From: Flavobacteriaceae bacterium
GTDB lineage: Bacteria; Bacteroidota; Bacteroidia; Flavobacteriales; Flavobacteriaceae
Reading direction: 5' to 3'
NCBI GenBank assembly: GCA_013001365.1
Contig: JABDMQ010000310.1
Span: 1-8,729, forward strand
DNA length: 8,729 bases
A program made the position numbers and the translations under genes. This document shows, one piece after another, positions 1 to 6,063 of the stretch. The notes under the pieces are model-generated. The model saw only the letters and a program-made list of their open reading frames with translations. It did not search any database and was not told the DNA's origin. The stretch's first letter is position 1. Each line of letters begins with the position of its first letter.

Positions 1-110
1 ATTTGAATTAGCCTAGGCCAAAAATCTTAATAAAAAGTTAATTAAACAATAATAAACCCTTAAAATTTCATTTTTTTTTCGAAACGTCTTGGCATGAAAG
101 TAGTTAATCC
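1..110. other. Non-coding left edge
   Basis: This is the AT-rich stretch downstream of the minus-strand outer-membrane gene. All three plus-strand frames hit stop codons within the first 16 bases (at 4, 9 and 14). The two minus-strand ATGs seen here (ending at 71 and 95) share one frame and run into a stop at once. A run of nine T lies at 71-79 without a convincing stem before it. A GCCTAGGC palindrome sits at 11-18. No gene, RNA or clear terminator can be supported. Confidence 0.6.
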
Positions 111-1814
111 CTAAAAAGTTGCTTTTAGGCTAATATGTACTTTGGAATTTGAAATGTTGAATTTTTGATTCTCGTTTTTGCCATTAGCGTAGTTGAGTTT
201 AAGGAGTCCAGAATTGGTAAGGATACCGATTCCAAACCCAAATCCGAATAGTTTTTCCTTTATGCCTTGAAGATCGTTTTCGTAATAAGCTGCATCAATT
301 ATGGAGTTGATATAGATATTGTTTGAAAGTTTATGGCGGTATTCTGTATTGAGCAAAGCATATAAAGACGCAAACAGGCTGTTTTCTTCAAACCCCCTTA
401 TAGAATTGATGCCGCCAAACCGGAAAAGTTCGTTGAACAGATAATCGTCCGAGAACAGGAATGAACCATTCGACCTTAAATAAATACTGTTCGTTTGGTT
501 CAAGTTGAAAATCTTGTAAGTGTCGAAAATAATATTGGATTGATTCATCCGCAGGTCGTTCACTGTTCTGTTACCGAAACCAATTTCTGAATCAAAGAAA
601 AAGTTAATAGGGAATAGCTCCTCAAACTTCTCTCGTGACACATAGCTAAAACTTAAATTATAGAACAATGAATCGTAGTCATCAAATAATGTTGTTGACA
701 TTCCATTGAGCAAATCATTTGATTGTGTCGAACTTATGCCTCCGTAGACCTTGCTCTTTGAGTTGAGCTGATAGAATATCTTAGCAATTTGATTGGTGGT
801 CGAGAAAGAAGAGTCCTTTTTAAAGATATTGAGTTCAAGTTGTGTTCCTATTGGAGAGCCAAATAAGTAAGGTAGCTCTACTTGTGCATTAAAGGTCTTT
901 TGATCGATCTCATCACTTTTGTATCGAAGCTGAAGTGTTTCGCCAAAATTAAGGTTATTGATCAGATTAAGATTAAGGTAGCCATCGAATTCAATTTTAT
1001 TAGTGGTTTCATTTGTTCCAAATCCTAAGAACCCATCAAATGTATTGCTAGTTCTTTTTTCAAGATATATATATAAGGTAGTAGAATCCTTTGTAAAAAG
1101 AACCTCGGGTGATTTAATCTGTGAAGCAAATGTCAATTCATTGAGTTCCTCGGTTTTGGTCTTAACCTCCGTTAGGTTGAATTCCTCATTACGATTTATT
1201 TTCAAGTATCGTTTCAAGAAAGACCTTGGGAATTTTTCATAGCCATTGACAACGATCTTGTCTATGGTCCTAATGCTTTCTTCGCTTACAATAAGGTCTG
1301 CTTTTAGGGTATCATCGGTTTTTCTCTCAATATTCATTAATTGCAATGTCCTAAAAGGAGTGCCTTGATTGGCCAGCTGCGTGTTAATGAACTCAAGTTT
1401 GCTTTCAACGGAATTGAATGGGATTGAAAAATAATCATCATATACATCTTCAGATATGGTAGAGATCATTTTCCTTGACACGATTTCCTTACTATAATAA
1501 ATGTCTATGGACTTAAATCTCGTGTTTAACGAAAACGAGACTAAATAAGTTGAGTCATTGCTTTTATTTGAGGAGATCTCTCGATTTTCAATAAACCCCA
1601 GCTTAAACAGTTGGGTCTTTACTTTATCTTTCTCTTTGATCAATTCCTTAAAATCCCTGAACCGCCGCTCATAATCCAATGAATCAATAATCTTGGATTC
1701 CAGCTCTGTTTTGCCATTAATTTTCAAGCTGAGTTCTTGTCCAAAAGATGACGAACAAAAAAATGCATATATAATAAGGAGTGAAATCGAAATTCTTTTC
1801 AAGCCTAAAGACAT
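111..1814 (-). CDS. Omp85-superfamily outer-membrane protein with POTRA region (TamA/TpsB-sized)
   Basis: This is probably a 16-strand outer-membrane beta-barrel that helps insert or move proteins or other substrates at the outer membrane; the substrate is unknown. Residues 1-25 form a signal peptide: K6-R7, a hydrophobic core, and likely cleavage after SSFG before Gln26. There is no lipobox, although Cys20 is present. Residues about 30-255 are soluble and POTRA-like; the last repeat (about 181-255, starting with TIDKIVVNGYEKF) is the clearest. Residues about 256-567 alternate in barrel fashion. The family signature FGG..SIRGF at 466-475 matches the conserved RGF/RGY of barrel loop 6, and the chain ends in Phe, typical of BamA-recognised barrels. 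At 567 residues it is much shorter than BamA (about 800) and close to TamA or FhaC. It diverges from rpsL and has no passenger or TamB-like partner in view. The family call is firm; the subfamily is not. Confidence 0.82.
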   Translation of the reverse strand: MSLGLKRISISLLIIYAFFCSSSFGQELSLKINGKTELESKIIDSLDYERRFRDFKELIKEKDKVKTQLFKLGFIENREISSNKSNDSTYLVSFSLNTRFKSIDIYYSKEIVSRKMISTISEDVYDDYFSIPFNSVESKLEFINTQLANQGTPFRTLQLMNIERKTDDTLKADLIVSEESIRTIDKIVVNGYEKFPRSFLKRYLKINRNEEFNLTEVKTKTEELNELTFASQIKSPEVLFTKDSTTLYIYLEKRTSNTFDGFLGFGTNETTNKIEFDGYLNLNLINNLNFGETLQLRYKSDEIDQKTFNAQVELPYLFGSPIGTQLELNIFKKDSSFSTTNQIAKIFYQLNSKSKVYGGISSTQSNDLLNGMSTTLFDDYDSLFYNLSFSYVSREKFEELFPINFFFDSEIGFGNRTVNDLRMNQSNIIFDTYKIFNLNQTNSIYLRSNGSFLFSDDYLFNELFRFGGINSIRGFEENSLFASLYALLNTEYRHKLSNNIYINSIIDAAYYENDLQGIKEKLFGFGFGIGILTNSGLLKLNYANGKNENQKFNISNSKVHISLKATF

Positions 1815-1825
1815 TAGTTAATCCT

Positions 1826-1833
1826 CAAAACTA
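1826..1833 (-). promoter_or_regulatory. Possible -7 element for the outer-membrane gene
   Basis: On the minus strand this reads TAGTTTTG, an exact match to the Bacteroidota -7 consensus TAnnTTTG. No TTG is present at the expected -33 spacing, and the box lies only 11 bases before the ATG, so the transcript would be almost leaderless. A weaker copy (TAGTTTTC) lies at 1863-1870 and is an alternative. Weak call. Confidence 0.25.
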
Positions 1834-1844
1834 ACGTAATTCAT

Positions 1845-1862
1845 CCCTTATTAATATAAGGG
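1845..1862. repeat. 7-bp inverted repeat in the divergent promoter region
   Basis: CCCTTAT (1845-1851) and ATAAGGG (1856-1862) form a perfect 7-bp stem around a TAAT loop. The repeat lies between the outer-membrane gene and the rpsL promoter. As DNA it could be a small operator. As RNA it could be a 5'-UTR hairpin of the outer-membrane gene if that gene starts from the farther candidate box. No terminator-like T tract follows on the minus strand. Confidence 0.4.
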
Positions 1863-1905
1863 GAAAACTATTTTTCGAAATACTTGTAAAATTACTTCTT
1901 CACTG

Positions 1906-1936
1906 TTTGAATAATTGATATTAATTTCTACCTTTG
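1906..1936 (+). promoter_or_regulatory. Bacteroidota-type promoter of rpsL
   Basis: TTTG at 1906-1909 (-33 element) is followed after exactly 19 bp by TACCTTTG at 1929-1936, a perfect TAnnTTTG -7 element. This matches the consensus of the primary sigma factor of Bacteroides and Flavobacterium in both boxes and spacing. Transcription should start near 1940-1943, giving a 5' leader of about 40 nt before the rpsL ATG. It is the only strong promoter seen in the window and probably drives the whole cluster. Confidence 0.85.
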
Positions 1937-1939
1937 CAG

Positions 1940-1954
1940 CCCTTTTAACAAGGG
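1940..1954 (+). other. Small hairpin at the rpsL transcript start
   Basis: CCCTT (1940-1944) pairs with AAGGG (1950-1954) across a 5-nt loop, right at the predicted transcription start. It may form at the 5' end of the mRNA and affect its stability, or only part of it may be transcribed. The rest of the leader to 1980 is AT-rich with no Shine-Dalgarno sequence. Confidence 0.3.
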
Positions 1955-1980
1955 ATTAAAAAAATTCAGTATAGAATAAT

Positions 1981-2355
1981 ATGCCAACAATTTCACAATT
2001 AGTACGAAAAGGTAGAACCAAAATAACCAAGAAGAGCAAATCGGCTGCTTTGAATTCGTGCCCTCAAAGACGTGGTGTATGTACTCGAGTTTATACAACT
2101 ACTCCTAAGAAACCTAACTCAGCAATGAGAAAGGTGGCAAGGGTTAGGTTGACAAACGGTAACGAGGTTAATGCATACATCGGTGGAGAAGGACACAATT
2201 TACAAGAGCACTCGATAGTATTGGTTAGAGGTGGAAGGGTAAAGGACTTGCCAGGTGTGAGGTATCATATCGTTCGTGGAGCTTTAGACACCGCAGGTGT
2301 TTCAGGTAGGACACAACGTAGATCCAAATACGGAGCAAAACGCCCTAAGAAGTAA
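1981..2355 (+). CDS. rpsL: 30S ribosomal protein S12
   Basis: S12 lies at the decoding centre of the 30S subunit and helps check codon-anticodon pairing. The 124-residue length equals that of the E. coli protein. The hallmark TTTPKKPNSAMRK spans residues 39-51, with the streptomycin-linked Lys43 unmutated. VRGGRVKDLPGVRYH (82-96) carries Lys88 and Asp89, the latter being the usual methylthiolation site. The C-terminus SKYGAKRPKK is typical. It is the first gene of the plus-strand cluster, about 45 bases after a strong promoter. The start has no Shine-Dalgarno sequence, normal for this phylum. The residues at positions 43 and 88 predict a streptomycin-sensitive form. Confidence 0.99.
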   Translation: MPTISQLVRKGRTKITKKSKSAALNSCPQRRGVCTRVYTTTPKKPNSAMRKVARVRLTNGNEVNAYIGGEGHNLQEHSIVLVRGGRVKDLPGVRYHIVRGALDTAGVSGRTQRRSKYGAKRPKK

Positions 2356-2376
2356 TTTAAACTTTAAGAAGAAGAC

Positions 2377-2853
2377 ATGAGAAAAAGAGCGGCGAAAAAG
2401 AGACCGATATTACCAGATCCTCGATTTAACGATCAGTTAGTAACACGATTCGTTAATATGATGATGTGGGACGGTAAGAAATCAGTAGCTTTTAAGGTCT
2501 TTTATGATGCGATAGACATTGTAGAAGAAAAGAAGACAGACGACGAGAAGTCGGCACTTGAGACTTGGAAAGATGCATTATCCAATGTTATGCCTCACGT
2601 AGAAGTACGTAGTCGTAGAGTTGGTGGAGCAACATTCCAGATACCAATGCAGATTCGTCCGGACAGGAAGATATCCACTGCAATGAAGTGGTTGATCAGC
2701 TACTCAAGAAAAAGAAATGAAAAATCCATGGCGCAAAGATTGGCAGCAGAAGTTTTAGCTGCTTCCAAGGAAGAAGGTGCTGCAGTCAAGAAGAAAGTGG
2801 ATACCCACAAAATGGCGGAGGCAAACAAGGCGTTCTCACACTTTAGATTTTAA
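2377..2853 (+). CDS. rpsG: 30S ribosomal protein S7
   Basis: S7 nucleates assembly of the 30S head on the 3' domain of 16S rRNA and lies near the E site. The 158-residue chain has the expected ILPDPRF near the N-terminus, VEVRSRRVGGATFQIP in the centre, KSMAQRLAAE, and the conserved DTHKMAEANKAFSHFRF end. The gap after rpsL is only 21 nt. That is far shorter than the roughly 100-nt rpsL-rpsG spacer through which S7 represses its own operon in E. coli, so that operator is absent. The start lies in the context AAGAAGACATG. The gene ends with tandem stops (TAATAG). Confidence 0.99.
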   Translation: MRKRAAKKRPILPDPRFNDQLVTRFVNMMMWDGKKSVAFKVFYDAIDIVEEKKTDDEKSALETWKDALSNVMPHVEVRSRRVGGATFQIPMQIRPDRKISTAMKWLISYSRKRNEKSMAQRLAAEVLAASKEEGAAVKKKVDTHKMAEANKAFSHFRF

Positions 2854-2858
2854 TAGAC

Positions 2859-4985
2859 ATGGCTAGAGATTTAAAATTCACAAGGAATATAGGTATTGCT
2901 GCGCATATTGATGCAGGTAAGACCACGACTACAGAGCGTATTCTTTATTATACAGGTGTCTCTCACAAAATTGGTGAGGTACATGACGGTGCTGCAACCA
3001 TGGATTGGATGGAGCAAGAGCAAGAAAGAGGTATTACAATTACGTCTGCTGCTACAACCTGTACATGGGACTTCCCATTGGAAAATGGAGAACCAACTCC
3101 AGAAACAAAAGGATATCACTTTAATATAATAGACACTCCAGGTCACGTTGATTTTACGGTTGAAGTAAATAGATCACTGCGAGTACTTGATGGTTTGGTA
3201 TTCTTGTTTAGTGCCGTTGATGGTGTTGAGCCTCAATCTGAAACTAACTGGAGACTAGCTGATAACTACAAAGTACCTCGTATTGGTTTCGTCAATAAGA
3301 TGGACCGTCAGGGATCTAACTTCATGGGTGTTTGCCAGCAAGTTAAAGACATGTTGAAGTCTAATGCAGTGCCAATTGTATTGAATATTGGTGATGAAGC
3401 GGATTTCAAAGGCATTGTAGACTTAGTAAAGAATAGAGCTATTGTATGGCATGACGAAACTCAAGGAGCAACTTTCGATGTTATCGACATTCCGGAAGAC
3501 ATGAAAGAAGAAGCTCGTAAGTATCGTGCGCTTTTAATTGAAGAAGTTGCAGGATATGATGAGGATCTTTTAGAGAAGTTCATGGAAGATGAAGACTCTA
3601 TTACAGAAGAAGAGGTGCATGCTGCATTGAGAGCTGCTGTAATGGATATGTCTATCATTCCGATGATCTGTGGTTCTGCTTTCAAGAATAAAGGCGTTCA
3701 GTTTTTATTGGATGCAGTATGTCGTTACCTGCCTTCTCCAACTGATAAAGAAGGTATTGTAGGAGTTAATCCAGATACAGAACAGGAAGAAATACGTAAA
3801 CCAGATGTCAATGAACCTTTCGCTGCATTGGCGTTCAAAATTGCAACCGATCCTTTTGTAGGACGTCTAGCATTTTTTAGAGCTTATTCAGGAAGATTGG
3901 ATGCTGGTTCTTATATCTTGAACAATCGTTCAGGTAAAAAAGAACGTATCTCGCGTATTTATCAAATGCACTCCAACAAACAAAATGCCATCGATTTTAT
4001 CGAAGCAGGTGATATTGGAGCGGCAGTAGGATTCAAGGATATCAAGACCGGTGATACTATGTCTGATGAAAAACATCCTATTGTTTTAGAATCGATGGAC
4101 TTCCCAGATCCAGTAATTGGTATCGCAGTGGAGCCAAAGACCAAGGCAGATGTTGATAAACTAGGTATGGCTTTATCAAAGCTATCTGAAGAAGATCCAA
4201 CCTTTACAGCAAGAACAGACGAAGCATCAGGACAGACGATTATCTCTGGAATGGGAGAGCTTCACTTAGATATCATTGTAGATCGCTTGAAGCGTGAGTT
4301 CAAGGTTGAAGTCAACCAAGGACAGCCTCAGGTTGAGTACAAGGAAGCCATTACACAAGCTGCTGACCATAGAGAAGTTTACAAGAAACAATCTGGTGGT
4401 CGTGGTAAATTCGCTGATATTGTATTTACGATCGAACCAGCTGACGAAGGTGTAACCGGTCTTCAGTTTGAATCTACAATCAAAGGTGGTAACGTTCCTA
4501 AGGAATTCATTCCGTCTGTTGAAAAAGGATTCAAGATGGCAATGGTAAATGGACCATTGGCAGGATACGAAGTTGACTCTATGAAAGTGACATTAAAAGA
4601 TGGATCTTATCATGATGTTGATTCGGATCAATTGTCTTTCGAATTAGCAGCGAAGCTTGGATTCAAGAATTCGGCGAAGGCAGCTAAAGCTGTAATAATG
4701 GAACCAATCATGAAACTCGAAGTCATCACTCCAGAAGAAAACATGGGTGATATCGTAGGAGATCTTAACAGAAGAAGAGGTCAAGTTAGTGATATGGGTG
4801 ATCGAGCTGGTGCGAAGACGGTTAAGGCAACTGTCCCGCTTTCGGAGATGTTTGGATATGTAACTACTTTAAGGACCTTGTCTTCAGGACGAGCCACGTC
4901 GACTATGGAATTTTCACATTATGCTGAAACACCTTCAAATATATCTGAAGAAGTTATTAAGGCAGCTAAAGGTGTTGAAGCTTAA
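2859..4985 (+). CDS. fusA: Translation elongation factor G
   Basis: EF-G is the GTPase that moves tRNAs and mRNA through the ribosome and, with RRF, splits it for recycling. At 708 residues it is full length. The GTP-binding motifs are intact: P-loop AHIDAGKT (15-22), switch I RGITITSAATT (57-67), DTPGH (92-96), NKMD (146-149) and a CGSAFKNKG G5-type motif. Domains II-III follow, with GMGELHLDIIVDR. Domain IV has the tip motif SYHDVDS with His585, equivalent to the catalytic-tip His583 of E. coli. Domain V has PLSEMFGY. A few extra residues sit between switch I and DTPGH (about 70-86) compared with E. coli. It lies 5 nt after rpsG. This is the canonical EF-G rather than an EF-G2 or tetracycline-protection paralogue. 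Confidence 0.98.
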   Translation: MARDLKFTRNIGIAAHIDAGKTTTTERILYYTGVSHKIGEVHDGAATMDWMEQEQERGITITSAATTCTWDFPLENGEPTPETKGYHFNIIDTPGHVDFTVEVNRSLRVLDGLVFLFSAVDGVEPQSETNWRLADNYKVPRIGFVNKMDRQGSNFMGVCQQVKDMLKSNAVPIVLNIGDEADFKGIVDLVKNRAIVWHDETQGATFDVIDIPEDMKEEARKYRALLIEEVAGYDEDLLEKFMEDEDSITEEEVHAALRAAVMDMSIIPMICGSAFKNKGVQFLLDAVCRYLPSPTDKEGIVGVNPDTEQEEIRKPDVNEPFAALAFKIATDPFVGRLAFFRAYSGRLDAGSYILNNRSGKKERISRIYQMHSNKQNAIDFIEAGDIGAAVGFKDIKTGDTMSDEKHPIVLESMDFPDPVIGIAVEPKTKADVDKLGMALSKLSEEDPTFTARTDEASGQTIISGMGELHLDIIVDRLKREFKVEVNQGQPQVEYKEAITQAADHREVYKKQSGGRGKFADIVFTIEPADEGVTGLQFESTIKGGNVPKEFIPSVEKGFKMAMVNGPLAGYEVDSMKVTLKDGSYHDVDSDQLSFELAAKLGFKNSAKAAKAVIMEPIMKLEVITPEENMGDIVGDLNRRRGQVSDMGDRAGAKTVKATVPLSEMFGYVTTLRTLSSGRATSTMEFSHYAETPSNISEEVIKAAKGVEA

Positions 4986-4996
4986 TATTTAAGAAA

Positions 4997-5302
4997 ATGA
5001 GTCAGAAAATCAGAATAAAATTAAAATCATACGATCACAATTTAGTTGACAAGTCAGCAGATAAGATCGTTAAAACTGTAAAAAGTACTGGTGCTGTTGT
5101 TACTGGACCAATTCCATTGCCAACACACAAGAAAATTTTCACAGTATTAAGATCACCACACGTAAATAAGAAGTCAAGAGAACAATTTCAGTTAAGCTCT
5201 TATAAGAGGTTACTTGACATTTATTCATCTTCTTCTAAAACAATTGATGCTTTGATGAAACTTGAATTACCAAGTGGTGTTGAAGTAGAGATCAAGGTAT
5301 AA
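4997..5302 (+). CDS. rpsJ: 30S ribosomal protein S10 (NusE)
   Basis: S10 is a 30S head protein. As NusE it also joins NusB and NusG in transcription antitermination and transcription-translation coupling. The 101 residues include RIKLKSYDHNLVD (6-18), GPIPLPT (37-43) and the loop motif RSPHVNKKSREQF (52-64), where Val56 matches the position altered in tetracycline/tigecycline-resistant S10 mutants and is unmutated here. It starts 11 nt after fusA, leaving no room for an S10-operon leader upstream. Instead a 143-nt structured gap follows it. Confidence 0.98.
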   Translation: MSQKIRIKLKSYDHNLVDKSADKIVKTVKSTGAVVTGPIPLPTHKKIFTVLRSPHVNKKSREQFQLSSYKRLLDIYSSSSKTIDALMKLELPSGVEVEIKV

Positions 5303-5311
5303 GTAAATTAA

Positions 5312-5333
5312 TTCAAGGAAGATTATCCTTGAA
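5312..5333 (+). promoter_or_regulatory. Leader hairpin 1 in the rpsJ-rplC gap
   Basis: TTCAAGGA (5312-5319) and TCCTTGAA (5326-5333) make a perfect 8-bp stem with loop AGATTA, starting 9 nt after the rpsJ stop. No T run follows, so it is not itself an intrinsic terminator. It could be a protein-binding element, an RNA-processing site or a 3'-end stabiliser for the rpsL-rpsJ message. Confidence 0.6.
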
Positions 5334-5336
5334 GAC

Positions 5337-5399
5337 ATGTCCTTAGCTTCGGGCGAAGGAAAAACGGTAAAAATACATTCAGGGTTGAAGGTATTTTGA
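5337..5399 (+). CDS. Possible 20-codon leader peptide
   Basis: This short ORF lies wholly inside the rpsJ-rplC gap and encodes MSLASGEGKTVKIHSGLKVF. Its start context AAGACATG is identical to those of rpsG and rpsS and close to that of fusA in the same cluster. Its TGA (5397-5399) ends on the first base of the 3' arm of the downstream terminator-like stem. A ribosome finishing here would cover part of that stem. A 20-codon ORF can occur by chance and no codon run (for example of one amino acid) suggests classic attenuation, so the call is tentative. Confidence 0.3.
   Translation: MSLASGEGKTVKIHSGLKVF
5340..5360 (+). promoter_or_regulatory. Leader hairpin 2 in the rpsJ-rplC gap
   Basis: TCCTT (5340-5344) pairs with AAGGA (5356-5360). 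The inner part contains GCTTCGGGC, able to form a small GC-closed TTCG-type loop. The outer arms repeat the TCCTT/AAGGA units of hairpin 1, so the two hairpins could exchange partners. The stem is short and its significance depends on the whole leader being a regulatory element. Confidence 0.4.
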
Positions 5400-5401
5400 C
5401 C
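5366..5401 (+). promoter_or_regulatory. Candidate antiterminator stem upstream of rplC
   Basis: GGTAAAAATAC (5366-5376) can pair with GTATTTTGACC (5391-5401) at 10 of 11 positions; the exception is A5369 against G5398. The stem uses 5399-5401, part of the terminator's 3' arm, and traps the terminator's 5' arm in its loop, so both cannot form as simple hairpins. It is less GC-rich than the terminator stem. The pairing is seen in the sequence; a switching role is inferred. Confidence 0.4.
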
Positions 5402-5413
5402 CTGAATTTTTTT
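5377..5413 (+). terminator. Intrinsic terminator or attenuator between rpsJ and rplC
   Basis: ATTCAGGGT (5377-5385) pairs perfectly with ACCCTGAAT (5399-5407) over a 13-nt loop, and the stem runs into a seven-T tract (5407-5413). This is the standard form of a Rho-independent terminator. It lies inside a co-directional ribosomal cluster whose distal genes must be highly expressed, so partial or regulated termination is more likely than complete termination. No strong Bacteroidota promoter is visible between it and rplC, which supports read-through. Confidence 0.65.
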
Positions 5414-5420
5414 AAAGAAT

Positions 5421-5439
5421 AAATAATAACAAATAATAA
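5421..5439 (+). repeat. Tandem AAATAATAA repeat before rplC
   Basis: Two AAATAATAA units (5421-5429 and 5431-5439) are separated by one base and sit directly before the rplC start region. The stretch from 5414 to 5445 is almost pure A/T and should be unstructured, as expected for SD-independent initiation in this phylum. It may simply be an AT-rich translation enhancer. Confidence 0.4.
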
Positions 5440-5445
5440 ATAATT

Positions 5446-6063
5446 ATGTCTGGGTTAATAGGAAAGAAAATCGGAATGACCAGCATTTTTGATGACAATG
5501 GAAAAAATGTTCCTTGTACTGTCATTGAAGCTGGGCCATGCGTTGTTACCCAAGTCAGAACCAAGGAAGTTGATGGCTATGAAGCTCTTCAACTAGGTTT
5601 CGATGACAAGACAGAAAAAAGTGCCACAAAAGCAGAAAAGGGTCACGCCAAAAAAGCTGGTACAACTGTTAAGCGTCGAGTTGCTGAGTTCCAAGGTTAT
5701 GATGAGGATTACAAATTAGGCGATACAATAACAGTAGAGCATTTTACAGAAGGAGAGTTCGTAGATGTGGCTGGAACATCAAAAGGAAAAGGTTTCCAAG
5801 GAGTTGTGAAACGACATGGCTTTGCCGGTGTTGGTCAAGCAACTCATGGTCAACATAACCGTTTGAGAGCGCCAGGTTCTATTGGAGCCGCTTCTTATCC
5901 TGCAAGAGTTTTCAAAGGAATGAGAATGGCAGGGCAAATGGGTAATGAAAAAGTAAAAGTTCAGAATTTAAGAGTGTTGAAAGTTGTTCCTGAAAAGAAC
6001 TTACTTGTTGTTAAGGGATGCATTCCTGGGCATAAGAACACTTACGTAACTATACAGAAGTAA
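5446..6063 (+). CDS. rplC: 50S ribosomal protein L3
   Basis: L3 is an early-assembly 50S protein whose central extension reaches the peptidyl-transferase centre. The 205 residues start with GLIGKKIGMTSIFDDNG and contain GTSKGKGFQGVVKRHGF, the loop THGQHNRLRAPGSIG and VFKGMRMAGQMGNEKVKVQNL, all typical. After GSIG (144-147) the sequence reads AASYPA where E. coli has QNQTPG, so the glutamine methylated by PrmB in E. coli is missing. The ATG is preceded by an AT-only stretch and an in-frame stop at 5437, which fixes the start. The stop overlaps the rplD start by one base (TAATG), suggesting translational coupling. Confidence 0.98.
   Translation: MSGLIGKKIGMTSIFDDNGKNVPCTVIEAGPCVVTQVRTKEVDGYEALQLGFDDKTEKSATKAEKGHAKKAGTTVKRRVAEFQGYDEDYKLGDTITVEHFTEGEFVDVAGTSKGKGFQGVVKRHGFAGVGQATHGQHNRLRAPGSIGAASYPARVFKGMRMAGQMGNEKVKVQNLRVLKVVPEKNLLVVKGCIPGHKNTYVTIQK

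Noticed and set aside
71..79. Nine-T run as a terminator
   Set aside because: No stable stem precedes it on the plus strand, and on the minus strand, where the upstream gene lies, it is an A run.
89..105. TTGGCATG resembling a sigma-54 -24 element
   Set aside because: The matching -12 element lacks the GC (reads TAGTT), and the site would fire into the 3' end of an antisense gene.
1003..1242. Plus-strand ORF of 79 codons
   Set aside because: It lies wholly antisense to the outer-membrane gene, has no recognisable family features and no promoter or start context. It is a shadow of the coding strand.
5391..5398. GTATTTTG as a promoter -7 box for rplC
   Set aside because: It has one base too few between TA and TTTG for TAnnTTTG and no TTG at the right distance upstream. 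It is better explained as the alternative-stem arm and terminator loop.
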